From: an uncultured Clostridia bacterium
GTDB lineage: Bacteria > Bacillota > Dehalobacteriia > UBA4068 > JAAVYR01
Length of the DNA: 38,701 bases
Assembly (NCBI GenBank): GCA_946562005.1
Contig: CAMNVD010000002.1
Span: 1 to 38,701 of the forward strand
Reading direction: 5' to 3'
Shown: piece by piece, positions 30,554 to 38,260 of the stretch
How positions within the stretch are numbered: the stretch's first letter is position 1
How the letters are laid out: every line of letters starts with the position of its first letter
Program-made: the position numbers and the translations under genes
Notes under the pieces: model-generated
Seen by the model: the letters and a program-made list of their open reading frames with translations, nothing else
Told to the model about the DNA's origin: nothing
The model's database searches: none

Positions 30554-30570
30554 TTAGACAGGTCCTTTTT
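30531..30570. terminator. Terminator of cassette 2
   Basis: AAAAAGACCTGTCTAATT/AATTAGACAGGTCCTTTTT, overlapping the last codons of the preceding gene. It could also end the convergent tRNA transcript. Confidence 0.85.
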
Positions 30571-30573
30571 GTT

Positions 30574-30650
30574 TGGTGACGCGTATGGGATTCGAACCCA
30601 TGGATGCCAGCGTGAAAGGCTGGTGAGTTAAGCCACTTCTCCAACGCGCC
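30574..30650 (-). tRNA. tRNA-Glu (anticodon TTC)
   Basis: Complete cloverleaf on the minus strand: acceptor GGCGCGT/ACGCGTC, anticodon arm CCAGC-CTTTCAC-GCTGG with TTC, T arm ATGGG-TTCGAAT-CCCAT, encoded CCA. It is in tandem with tRNA-Met. Confidence 0.95.
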
Positions 30651-30655
30651 ATAGA

Positions 30656-30731
30656 TGGTAGCGGTGAGTGGATTTGAACCACTGACACCCCGGGTATGAA
30701 CCGAGTGCTCTGACCACTGAGCTACACCGCC
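30656..30731 (-). tRNA. tRNA-Met (anticodon CAT, elongator type)
   Basis: Acceptor GGCGGTG/CACCGCT (first pair G-U), anticodon arm CTCGG-TTCATAC-CCGGG, T arm GTGG-TTCAAAT-CCAC, encoded CCA. It lacks the three G-C pairs of the initiator anticodon stem, so an elongator (or lysidine-modified Ile) tRNA is likelier. Confidence 0.93.
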
Positions 30732-30750
30732 ATTTCTTGCGTGCCATATC

Positions 30751-30779
30751 ATTATGCAGTATCCTAGGAAAAATGTCAA
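30751..30779 (-). promoter_or_regulatory. Promoter of the tRNA-Met/tRNA-Glu operon
   Basis: TTGACA (30779-30774) and CATAAT (30756-30751) on the minus strand, spacer 17 bp. Confidence 0.75.
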
Positions 30780-30786
30780 TAGCAAA

Positions 30787-30819
30787 AAATAAATTTCCTG
30801 ACGAGCAGGAAATTTATTT
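30787..30819 (-). terminator. Terminator of the YdcZ-type gene
   Basis: AAATAAATTTCCTG/CAGGAAATTTATTT with loop ACGAG, just after the gene that ends at 30833. Confidence 0.7.
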
Positions 30820-30832
30820 TATTTATAAAGCG

Positions 30833-31276
30833 TTATTTATAGAGCATCATCTTACCGCCAATGGCAAGAATGGCAATGCCCAAAAGCCGCCACCAGTGGA
30901 AAGGCACCCGCTCCATGCCAAACAGCCCAAACATATCAATGAGAAAAGCCATACCCACTTGCCCGATGATAATAGCGGTGGTAGAGTTTGCAGCGCCGAT
31001 AGAAGGGATGGACCACATCACGCCATAGATAATCAATACATTTAGGATACCGCCTAAGTAGCTATACCAGGGGGCTTCGCCCATTTTGCTCAAATCTCCT
31101 TTGCCTAGGCCTAACAAAAACAAACAAACCATGACAACGGCTAGGGCAATAACGTGCATAATGAAAGAGCCCTCTAATACACCGACAACTTTACCCAGGG
31201 CGCCATTGATGGTGCCTTGCACTGCCATGAGCACGCCAGCTGCGGCGGCCACGCCCAGAAAAAACGGAAAACTCAT
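30833..31276 (-). CDS. DMT-superfamily YdcZ/DUF606 membrane protein
   Basis: A 147-residue protein with five hydrophobic helices. VQGTINGALGKVVG near the start, the APWYSYLGGILNV middle and the STTAIIIGQVGMAFLIDMFG stretch are the family marks of YdcZ (half-size members of the drug/metabolite transporter superfamily). Members usually act as pairs or dimers; substrate unknown. AGGTGA precedes the ATG. Confidence 0.88.
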   Translation of the reverse strand: MSFPFFLGVAAAAGVLMAVQGTINGALGKVVGVLEGSFIMHVIALAVVMVCLFLLGLGKGDLSKMGEAPWYSYLGGILNVLIIYGVMWSIPSIGAANSTTAIIIGQVGMAFLIDMFGLFGMERVPFHWWRLLGIAILAIGGKMMLYK

Positions 31277-31457
31277 AATTCACCTCAAATCATTACATCA
31301 TAATTTGTGGTTAGTATGAGCAGAAATGGATATTTTATACAGGCTTATTTGATAAGAATCTTTTTTATAGGCAGGAAATTGTCGGAAACAGGCAGAATGT
31401 TTACAAGATAATAGGGAGCGGGGAGAATTTGACAAAAAAAGGAATGGTGACTGCAAA

Positions 31458-32063
31458 ATGGTAGGCAGCGATTGGTTTTGGATAGGGTGTATCATCCTTT
31501 CCTTATTTATTGGTTGGCAGTTAGGTGTTTTTCGGGTACTGACTCGTTTGGGTGCGCCGGTCATTGCTTTTGTTGCGGCAAGGCGTTTTTCGGCTTTTGG
31601 CGGTGTACTTTTAGACCAGCAATTTGGCATTTCGGAAAAGTTAACGGAAAACGATACCATTTCCTTTTTGCAGCAGGTCCTTAGCAGCTTTTATGAAACG
31701 CCGCCTAGTATTAGCTTATGGCTGGTGCAGACTTTGGCTTTTCTTCTGATTTTCTTTTTATTCGCAAAAGGTATCAAGCTTTTGGCGGTTGTCTGGGATA
31801 AGTCGTTTGGAACTACGGTGCTGGGCACCATCGACCGGGTGCTGGGGGCAATCATCAGCTTTTTTATTTTTGCGCTTGTGGCGGTATTCTTTTACCTTCA
31901 TTTTCTTCCAGCGTTTTTGGATAATTCGGACTGGCAGGGATGGGTGTGGCTATGGCAGCAGACCCAATACTCTCTCTGGGTTTGGCCGGCTTTAGAAACA
32001 TTAGCCGGTAGTCTTATCCAAACGGCCCAGGACACCTACAACCAATGGTTTTTTAATGAATAA
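31458..32063 (+). CDS. CvpA-family membrane protein
   Basis: A 201-residue protein with four membrane helices and the CvpA arrangement: GWQLGVFRVLTRLGAPVIAF near the N-terminus and LGTIDRVLGAIISFFIF in the third helix region. CvpA proteins are tied to colicin V production and cell-envelope integrity, but the biochemical role is not clear. It is followed 40 bp later by a HEAT-repeat protein gene, probably in one operon. Confidence 0.85.
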   Translation: MVGSDWFWIGCIILSLFIGWQLGVFRVLTRLGAPVIAFVAARRFSAFGGVLLDQQFGISEKLTENDTISFLQQVLSSFYETPPSISLWLVQTLAFLLIFFLFAKGIKLLAVVWDKSFGTTVLGTIDRVLGAIISFFIFALVAVFFYLHFLPAFLDNSDWQGWVWLWQQTQYSLWVWPALETLAGSLIQTAQDTYNQWFFNE

Positions 32064-32103
32064 ACAGACGCTATAAAAAGTATAAGAAACGGCAGGTGAA
32101 GAA

Positions 32104-33036
32104 ATGCAGCTAGTGGCATGGTTTCAATCAATTTCTTACCCGTGGGGTGTGGTAATCTTATTCGGCGGCGCTTTGGTTATCTTATTATTGATTATTTTGC
32201 TGCTGGGGAAATCTATCTTTTCTGGTAATGGAGAAAAGGATAAAAATCTAAGTCAATGGGCAGACATGACAGAAAGCGAGCTTTTGGCCTTTTTGGCGGA
32301 GGGGACCATCACTGAAGTTTTTGCCTGTGCTGCTCAGGTTGTGCTTGAAGAGGATATGGGCAAACGGCAGGTAGTTTGCGATTATCTGAAGGAAAAACAT
32401 CTAATGAAAGAATATCTATTGCGTTTAGGTACGGAGGGTTATCCTGCTGCATATGCTGTCCGTTTATGGCCATACTTAAAAGAGGATAGCTATTATAAGT
32501 TACTATTAGAAAAGTTTCGGTTAAAATGTTCCTTGGACGAGCAATTAGCTGCCAAAGAATTTTTTGAAGCGGTGCGGGATACGGTGGCTTTGCCGTATTT
32601 ATTACAAGGTGTGGTGCAACCGGAGCGGTATGTCCTTTCTCGGATTGCCGAAGCGTTGGTACCCCTGGGAGCGGTAGCAGGAAAGGCGCTGACGGCGCTG
32701 CTCTCTATGGTAAGCGCACAGACTGCCTCTGGGGTATTGGCTATCTTAGAGCAGATGCCAGGGCAGTTTCCTATGGAGCCGGTCTTAGCTTGTATGAATC
32801 ACGAAGAATGGACCATTCGTATGGCTGCTATCCATGTTCTAGCTGGGCAAAAGACAGCTGCGCCTCAGTTGGTGCCGGCATTAGACGACAAGCAATGGCA
32901 AGTGCGAGCAGCGGCGGTGAAGGCTCTAGGCGAAATGCACTGTTATCCTGCAAAAGATAAAATCCGCAGTATGCTAGCAGATGAGAGCAAAGGTGTGCGT
33001 ATTGCTGTCGAAAAGGCGATTCAGAAGTTATCCTAA
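32104..33036 (+). CDS. Membrane-anchored HEAT-repeat protein
   Basis: 310 residues: an N-terminal membrane helix (about 15-35), then helical repeats. The clearest HEAT units are at the end (WTIRMAAIHVLAGQKTAAPQL, DDKQWQVRAAAVKALGEM, DESKGVRIAVEKAIQKL). These serve as protein-binding scaffolds; no enzyme site is seen. The partner is unknown. AGGTGAA precedes the ATG. Confidence 0.82.
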   Translation: MQLVAWFQSISYPWGVVILFGGALVILLLIILLLGKSIFSGNGEKDKNLSQWADMTESELLAFLAEGTITEVFACAAQVVLEEDMGKRQVVCDYLKEKHLMKEYLLRLGTEGYPAAYAVRLWPYLKEDSYYKLLLEKFRLKCSLDEQLAAKEFFEAVRDTVALPYLLQGVVQPERYVLSRIAEALVPLGAVAGKALTALLSMVSAQTASGVLAILEQMPGQFPMEPVLACMNHEEWTIRMAAIHVLAGQKTAAPQLVPALDDKQWQVRAAAVKALGEMHCYPAKDKIRSMLADESKGVRIAVEKAIQKLS

Positions 33037-33037
33037 A

Positions 33038-33133
33038 AGATTCTTCGCTGTGCTCAGAATGACAAGTGGGCTGCGCTCAGAATGACAAGCGGGCTGCGCT
33101 CAGAATGACAGGTGGGCTTCGCCCTGCGTGACA
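33038..33133. repeat. Expanded dispersed repeat, copy 4, with three tandem units
   Basis: AGATTCTTCGCTGTGCTCAG opening as in the other copies, then three CTCAGAATGACA units with about 23-bp period joined by GTGGGCT/GCGGGCT, ending CCTGCGTGACA. It lies between the HEAT gene and mscS. Confidence 0.7.
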
Positions 33134-33192
33134 TACGATGCCACGGAGTGTGTGAGAACTTCGATGGAATAAAAGAAAAATCAGGTGAGAGC

Positions 33193-34056
33193 ATGAAAAC
33201 AATATGGGACAATATTGAATGGGTAGTCCTGGGACAGCTGTTTTTGAAGGTGATTTTGATTATCATCGGCTGTCGTATTTTAGTGGCTATCGGGCGGCGG
33301 ATGATAAACAAAGCCTTCCAAATAAAAAGCAGTCATTCCCGGTTCCAGCCTGATGAAGGCAGAATCAAAACCCTGGATAAGCTGATGCAAAATATCCTTC
33401 GTTATACTATCTATTTTATTGGTATCATGATGATACTATCTCTCTTCGGGGTGAATACGGCATCTCTCATTGCCTCTGCCGGGGTACTGGGGTTGGCGGT
33501 AAGCTTCGGCGCACAAAACCTGGTGAAAGATGTGATTACCGGATTTTTTGTGATTTTTGAAGATACTTATAAGGTGGGCGATTTTGTCCAGATTGGTAAT
33601 GCTTCAGGCGTGGTGGAGGAAATCGGTCTTCGTTCCAGTAAGATCAGAAGTGATTCTGGAGAGCTTTATATCTTCCCAAACGGACAAGTTTCTACTGTAG
33701 TGAATTATTCTCGTGGCGTCTTTCAGTCAATCGTATCTGTAGGCATTGCCTATGAAGAGGATGTGGAACGGGCCATTGCTGTTCTCAGGGAAATGTGTGA
33801 AACATTAAAAAAGCATTTTCCGGAGCAAGTGCACAATGCTCGGGTTTTGGGTGTGGGCAATTTGGGGGATTCGGATGTCTCCATTGATATCGCTATCTAC
33901 ACGCCTTATGCGGATAGATTGTCCATGCGCCGGGAAACACGGAAACGATGCAAGCTCGTCTTAGATGAGGCGGGGATTGAGATTCCTTATCAAAAGCAGA
34001 TTCTTTATATCCAAAACCAGGAGGTGGAAGCATATGGCCGAACAGAGGGACATTAA
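33193..34056 (+). CDS. Small-conductance mechanosensitive channel (MscS family)
   Basis: A 287-residue MscS with an N-terminal helix region, the pore helix GVLGLAVSFGAQNLVKDVITG (about 100-120, quoted in part by family motif) and the beta domain with FVIFEDTYKVGDFVQIG, VVEEIGLRSSKIRSDSG and FPNGQVSTVVNYSRG. It opens under membrane tension to release solutes during osmotic downshock. I use the ATG at 33193, six bases after AGGTGA; the open frame begins earlier in the repeat. It overlaps the next gene by 23 bp. Confidence 0.92.
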   Translation: MKTIWDNIEWVVLGQLFLKVILIIIGCRILVAIGRRMINKAFQIKSSHSRFQPDEGRIKTLDKLMQNILRYTIYFIGIMMILSLFGVNTASLIASAGVLGLAVSFGAQNLVKDVITGFFVIFEDTYKVGDFVQIGNASGVVEEIGLRSSKIRSDSGELYIFPNGQVSTVVNYSRGVFQSIVSVGIAYEEDVERAIAVLREMCETLKKHFPEQVHNARVLGVGNLGDSDVSIDIAIYTPYADRLSMRRETRKRCKLVLDEAGIEIPYQKQILYIQNQEVEAYGRTEGH

Positions 34057-34234
34057 GGTAGGGGATATCTTAGAAATGAAGAAAACCCATCCTTGTGGCG
34101 GTCTGGAGTGGGAAGTGTTACGGGTAGGTATGGATTTTCGCCTCAAGTGTCTGGGCTGCGGCAGGATGATAATGCTTTCCCGTGGCGATGTAATGAAAAG
34201 AATGAAAAAAATAGTCAAATCTGCCGACGCATAA
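34034..34234 (+). CDS. DUF951 small zinc-ribbon-like protein
   Basis: A 66-residue protein: KVGDILEMKKTHPCGG, EWEVLRVGMDFRLKCLGCGR, MIMLSRGDVMKR. The three conserved cysteines and the gene position between mscS and rpsF are standard for DUF951 in Bacillota. Role unknown, possibly nucleic-acid binding. GAGGTGG precedes the ATG. Confidence 0.9.
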   Translation: MAEQRDIKVGDILEMKKTHPCGGLEWEVLRVGMDFRLKCLGCGRMIMLSRGDVMKRMKKIVKSADA

Positions 34235-34255
34235 ATAAAAAATTGTCAGTATGGC

Positions 34256-34284
34256 TTGCAATCAATGGTTTTTCATGGTAAAAT
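34256..34284 (+). promoter_or_regulatory. Promoter of rpsF-ssb-rpsR
   Basis: TTGCAA (34256-34261) and TAAAAT (34279-34284) with a 17-bp spacer. Confidence 0.7.
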
Positions 34285-34301
34285 GATTTGTCTTATGACA
34301 A

Positions 34302-34333
34302 GGTCCCTGCCCCAGAGTGGGGCCGTTAGTCCA
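34302..34333 (+). promoter_or_regulatory. S6:S18-binding leader motif of rpsF mRNA
   Basis: In the leader, CCCC (34310-34313) pairs with GGGG (34319-34322) and is followed at once by CCG (34323-34325), inside a weaker outer stem. A hairpin with a CCG is the known S6:S18 autoregulatory motif before rpsF in many bacteria. It would let excess S6:S18 complex repress its own mRNA. Confidence 0.6.
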
Positions 34334-34354
34334 AAGGGAGGAGGTGAAGGATAG

Positions 34355-34642
34355 ATGCGTAACTATGAAGTAATGTATATTTTGAAACCTGATTATGATG
34401 AAGAAAAATATGCAGCAATTATGGAAAAGTATACTGCAATTATCCAAAATAATGGTGGTGAGGTTTTAAAAGTTGAGCCTTGGGGGAAAAGACGGCTTGC
34501 TTATGAAATCGAAAAACTCCATGACGGATATTATGTATTAGTAAACTTCCGCAGCGGCACAGACGTACCTGCTGAATTAGAAAGAAATTTCAGAATTTCT
34601 GATGAAGTTATCCGTTATTTAGTAGTGAAAAAAGAAGACTAG
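34355..34642 (+). CDS. rpsF: 30S ribosomal protein S6
   Basis: 95 residues: MRNYEVMYILKPD start, KVEPWGKRRLAYEIEKLHDG and YYVLVNFRSG, then the usual ERNFRISDEVIRYLVVK. Full-length S6, which binds 16S rRNA together with S18 encoded two genes on. Preceded by GGAGGTG. Confidence 0.97.
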   Translation: MRNYEVMYILKPDYDEEKYAAIMEKYTAIIQNNGGEVLKVEPWGKRRLAYEIEKLHDGYYVLVNFRSGTDVPAELERNFRISDEVIRYLVVKKED

Positions 34643-34684
34643 AAGCGTACCTGCTTTTAGTAAGATAGCAAGAGGTGGATTCCT

Positions 34685-35116
34685 ATGTATAATCGAGTGA
34701 TCTTAATCGGTCGTCTTACTCGTGACCCGGAACTCCGTTACACTGCCAATGGTTCTGCTGTGGCAAGCTTTGCGCTGGCTGTAGACAGAAACTTCCGCAG
34801 CGCAAGCGGCGAACGGGAAACTGATTTTATCAATATCGTTGCTTGGCGTAACTTGGGAGAACGCTGCTCTGAATATTTATCGAAGGGGAAACTGGCTGCT
34901 GTAGAAGGCCGGTTGCAAGTCCGTAGCTATGAAGGGCAAGACGGACAAAAGCGGACAGTAGCAGAAGTTGTTGCTGATGATGTTCGTTTCTTATCCCCTC
35001 GAGATGGTGCAAGCAATAACCATAATAACGGCGGCGGGTCTAACAATTTTGGCGGCGGTATGGATGATTTTGGCGTAGGAAGTATGCCTAGCACCGATGA
35101 TGATGTACCGTTTTAA
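34685..35116 (+). CDS. ssb: Single-stranded DNA-binding protein
   Basis: 143 residues. OB fold in 1-105 (MYNRVILIGRLTRDPELRYT, FINIVAWRNLGERCSEYLSKG, VEGRLQVRSYEGQDGQKR), a Gly/Asn-rich linker, and the acidic tip DDDVPF that recruits repair and replication proteins. Between rpsF and rpsR as usual. Confidence 0.97.
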   Translation: MYNRVILIGRLTRDPELRYTANGSAVASFALAVDRNFRSASGERETDFINIVAWRNLGERCSEYLSKGKLAAVEGRLQVRSYEGQDGQKRTVAEVVADDVRFLSPRDGASNNHNNGGGSNNFGGGMDDFGVGSMPSTDDDVPF

Positions 35117-35158
35117 GTAAAACGGTAAGATAGAATAACCGAAAGAGGAGGGTGGATT

Positions 35159-35443
35159 ATGGCTGATAACGAAAGAAGCGCTCGTTTTGAACGGGGCGAT
35201 AAAGAATTCGGCGGCAGAGGCGGCAGAGGCCGCAGAAGCCGGAGAAGAGTTTGCAGTTTCTGTGTAGAAAAAGCAACTGATATCGACTATAAAGATTTGA
35301 ACAAATTACGGAAATATGTAACAGACAGAGGAAAGATTTTACCTCGTCGTATTTCTGGTAACTGTGCAAAACATCAACGTTGCTTGACTGAAGCAATCAA
35401 AAAAGCAAGAGTCGTTGCACTCTTGCCTTATACCAACGACTAA
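35159..35443 (+). CDS. rpsR: 30S ribosomal protein S18
   Basis: 94 residues with an Arg/Gly-rich N-terminal extension (about 1-35). The S18 core CSFCVEKATDIDYKDLNKL, GKILPRRISGNCAKHQR, VALLPY is intact, with Cys residues of the zinc-binding form. AGAGGAGG precedes the ATG. Confidence 0.97.
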   Translation: MADNERSARFERGDKEFGGRGGRGRRSRRRVCSFCVEKATDIDYKDLNKLRKYVTDRGKILPRRISGNCAKHQRCLTEAIKKARVVALLPYTND

Positions 35444-35445
35444 TC

Positions 35446-35473
35446 AAAAAGGACTCGCAAGAGTCCTTTTTTT
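35446..35473 (+). terminator. Terminator of rpsF-ssb-rpsR
   Basis: AAAAAGGACTC/GAGTCCTTTTT with GCAA loop and T-run. Confidence 0.9.
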
Positions 35474-35599
35474 GTTACTGTCGGTTTCTATCTTTCAGGT
35501 TATTTTAGGGTGGTGGCAGGAAAATATAGGGAAATAACGAATCTTTAAGAAACAACTGTGCTTTTAGGACTTTGTCTCTATGTATAGAAAGGAACGAAT

Positions 35600-36790
35600 A
35601 TGACCAACTTACCGGATGAAGAAAAAACAGAACAATCTGAGCAATCTGAACAGTCTGAACGGCTGGAGGCTGAACAGATGGAGGAGACGCAGCCTTTTTG
35701 GGTAATGGAGGAAAAGCCGGCAGGTGATCCTAGCTTAGGCGTTCCCACTGATTTGCGGGAGGAAGAGGCTGGCTGGAATCAACCGGAAGAAATCTACCAA
35801 CAAATGACGCAACCTGCTATGCCTCAGGGGGGCGCTAGAGTATTGGTAGTAGGGGCTATGTGCGCTTGTCTTATGGTGGTTCTCGCTCTTCTGGGGCATT
35901 ATATGCCCTTTTTAAGTTTTATACTCTCCTTCATGGTGCCTCTGCCTATGGTGGTGGCGGGTCTTGTATGTGGGCTGACCACTGGTTTAGTGAGTCTAGC
36001 AGCGGCAAGTATTCTCATTGGGCTGTTTGTGGGGCCGCTGGGCGGGATTTCCATTGCTATGCGTTATGGCGTTATGGGCTTCGTCTTGGGGCTTTGCTTC
36101 CGGCGGGGATATACGGGGGGTAAGGTTTTTACCATTACGACCGTTGCGTCTACCGTTTCTATTGCGCTGGGTGTTTTAGTTTCTTTTTGGGTGGCGGGCA
36201 TTCCCATCCTGCTGGGCATCGAAAAAATGATAGCCTCTGTGACGGTGGTCTATGATGTGCTAGCTGGACAAGAACAGATGCTAGCCCTGCTCCCGCCGGG
36301 CATGGGCATGGAGGAATATATCGACATCCTGAAACGGACTACGGCAGCCATCCTTCCTTCGGTGTTTGTCATTTACTGTATGTCTATGGTTTGGGTAAAC
36401 TATCTGATTAGTCAGTTTGTGTTAGGACGGATGGGATATGGCATTACCCCTTTGCCTTCTTTTGCCCGTTGGCAAATGCCGCTGTCTATTCTTTGGCTTG
36501 CCATGCTGGGCTTGGCTTTGGGTATTGCTGGGAATTATCTGGGAATGGAGATGCTTTCTAATATTAGTTTTAATCTGCTTTATATGACCATTCCTTTATT
36601 TTTGCCCTGCGGGATGAGCGTATTATATTACTATTTGCGGCGGCGGGAGATTCCTCAAGTGATGAAAACCATGACGTTGTTATTCTTGATTCTTTTTGCT
36701 GCTTTTGGTTTTGTGCTTTTGGTAACAGTAGGGATGTTTGATACGGTATTTGATTGGCGCAGATTGCATGGCGCCTCCATAAGAAAATGA
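35600..36790 (+). CDS. DUF2232 (YybS-like) membrane protein 1
   Basis: 396 residues: an acidic, Glu/Gln-rich cytosolic N-terminus of about 75 residues with repeated EQSEQSEQSE, then about eight to nine helices. LGHYMPFLSFILSFMVPLPM and GLCFRRGYTGGK are shared with the next gene (FIYPIVVANLTYRYG, GFCFRRGYSGK). DUF2232 proteins lie between rpsR and rplI in many Bacillota; they resemble S components of ECF transporters but have no assigned substrate. Confidence 0.85.
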   Translation: MTNLPDEEKTEQSEQSEQSERLEAEQMEETQPFWVMEEKPAGDPSLGVPTDLREEEAGWNQPEEIYQQMTQPAMPQGGARVLVVGAMCACLMVVLALLGHYMPFLSFILSFMVPLPMVVAGLVCGLTTGLVSLAAASILIGLFVGPLGGISIAMRYGVMGFVLGLCFRRGYTGGKVFTITTVASTVSIALGVLVSFWVAGIPILLGIEKMIASVTVVYDVLAGQEQMLALLPPGMGMEEYIDILKRTTAAILPSVFVIYCMSMVWVNYLISQFVLGRMGYGITPLPSFARWQMPLSILWLAMLGLALGIAGNYLGMEMLSNISFNLLYMTIPLFLPCGMSVLYYYLRRREIPQVMKTMTLLFLILFAAFGFVLLVTVGMFDTVFDWRRLHGASIRK

Positions 36791-36811
36791 TTTAGAAAAT
36801 GGTATAAGGCG

Positions 36812-36840
36812 AAAAAGGACTTGCAGGAAAGTCCTTTTTC
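36812..36840. terminator. Terminator between the two DUF2232 genes
   Basis: AAAAAGGACTT (36812-36822)/AAGTCCTTTTT (36829-36839), bidirectional. Confidence 0.8.
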
Positions 36841-36958
36841 TGGTTGTTCTTCTCTTGTCGAAAAGCAGGAAAACGTGGAAAATAGGAAGAATATAAACAG
36901 GATATCATCGTAAGATGTTTTGTATGCTCCTGCAAAATATGATAGAAGGAAAGAGGCA

Positions 36959-38236
36959 ATGACGGAAGAACAAACAAAACAGATAGAACAAGTTACTCTT
37001 ATGGAAAAGATTGAGGAAAAGACAGCTGCTATTGCAAATAGCGAAAATATCGAAAAAAGTGAAATGGTCGAGCCGGAGATGAGCTTGGTACAGAAAATCA
37101 TCCTTTGTTTAATGAGCGCAGGGCTGCTTTTTGGAGCGGTTTCGATTCATGAATTTGTACCGGTGATTGGTTTCTTTGCTTATTTTATTTATCCGATTGT
37201 TGTGGCAAATCTGACTTATCGTTATGGTTATATCATGTCCCTGGGGGCTATGGTTATAGCCCATTGCCTGATAGGGGGCGTCTGGGACCCTTATGTGGCT
37301 CGTGCTGCCATTCTTGGGGAAGGGTTTATCGGTCTTCTTTTTGGTTTCTGCTTTCGTCGGGGGTATTCTGGCAAAGTGACTTTCTTGACGGTAGCGGGGG
37401 TCTTTACTGGTGTAGCATTGCTATTGCAGATGTTGCCGCTATCATCAGGCGGGGTCTTAGGGGCTATTGTTGAAGAGTTCTATGTGCGGACTATTTTTGC
37501 AAGGAAGCTGATTGGTTCTCTGGGGGCAGCTTTTGTAGCAGAGAGTTTCATGGTGTCATCGGAGATATCGGCGGAGCTGATATTTGCGGTACTTAAGTCT
37601 ATGATACCTGCTACCTTTATTTTTCAGCAGGCGTTCCTGATTTGGTTGTATTACCTGGCTATTGGTTTTGCCATGAAAGAAATGGGACGTAATGTCGCTG
37701 CTATGCCGGCTCTTTCTACCTGGCAGGTGCCTAGATGGCTGTTTTGGACGGCGCTGGCGGTAGGGGTCATTGACGGCTTCGTACCGTTTCGTGCTAGTTG
37801 GTTTTCCTTCCTTTGTGTGAATATTGCAGTTTGTTCGGTGCTGTTTTTTGTGGCTTGCGGCATTAGCGTTGGCTGGTATTGTTTCCGCTTTAGTCGGGTG
37901 TCATGGTTTTTGAAAGTAGTTGCTGTTGTCGTTGTGGTCTATTTCTTAAGTTATGGTCTGGGGGCCGCTATGCTTATCGGGGCGTTAGACGCTATCTTTG
38001 ACTTCCGTAAGCTGAGAAAGCAAGGGGACGCTGCACTGGCGGGCTCCGCTGGGGAAGCGGCAGTAGCCTGGGAAAAGGCGGAACTGGAGAAATCTCTCCA
38101 GGAAAAGATGGCTGAGGAAAGAACGGCAGACGCAGAAGCTCCAGGTGTGGTAGCAGAGGAAAGCCAAACCGAGGAAGCGGAAAAAAAGATAGAAAAGATA
38201 GAAAAGATAGAAAATCATCAGGATGAGGAAAAATGA
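36959..38236 (+). CDS. DUF2232 (YybS-like) membrane protein 2
   Basis: 425 residues, a divergent paralogue of the preceding gene: acidic N-terminus, the same helix pattern, the shared RRGYSGK motif, PALSTWQVPRWLFW (compare PLPSFARWQMPLSILW) and DAIFDFRKLR (compare DTVFDWRRLH). In addition it has a C-terminal tail of about 75 residues rich in Glu/Lys (ending KKIEKIEKIENHQDEEK). ATG 36959 follows GGAAAGAGG; the longer frame lacks a site. It ends 24 bp before rplI. Confidence 0.85.
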   Translation: MTEEQTKQIEQVTLMEKIEEKTAAIANSENIEKSEMVEPEMSLVQKIILCLMSAGLLFGAVSIHEFVPVIGFFAYFIYPIVVANLTYRYGYIMSLGAMVIAHCLIGGVWDPYVARAAILGEGFIGLLFGFCFRRGYSGKVTFLTVAGVFTGVALLLQMLPLSSGGVLGAIVEEFYVRTIFARKLIGSLGAAFVAESFMVSSEISAELIFAVLKSMIPATFIFQQAFLIWLYYLAIGFAMKEMGRNVAAMPALSTWQVPRWLFWTALAVGVIDGFVPFRASWFSFLCVNIAVCSVLFFVACGISVGWYCFRFSRVSWFLKVVAVVVVVYFLSYGLGAAMLIGALDAIFDFRKLRKQGDAALAGSAGEAAVAWEKAELEKSLQEKMAEERTADAEAPGVVAEESQTEEAEKKIEKIEKIENHQDEEK

Positions 38237-38260
38237 TTTATCATAGATGAGGAGGTTGGA

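Noticed and set aside
33054..33311. An 85-codon minus-strand frame with CHSERSPLVILSAAHLSF
   Set aside because: It is a translation of the dispersed intergenic repeat and overlaps mscS; a well-known false gene type.
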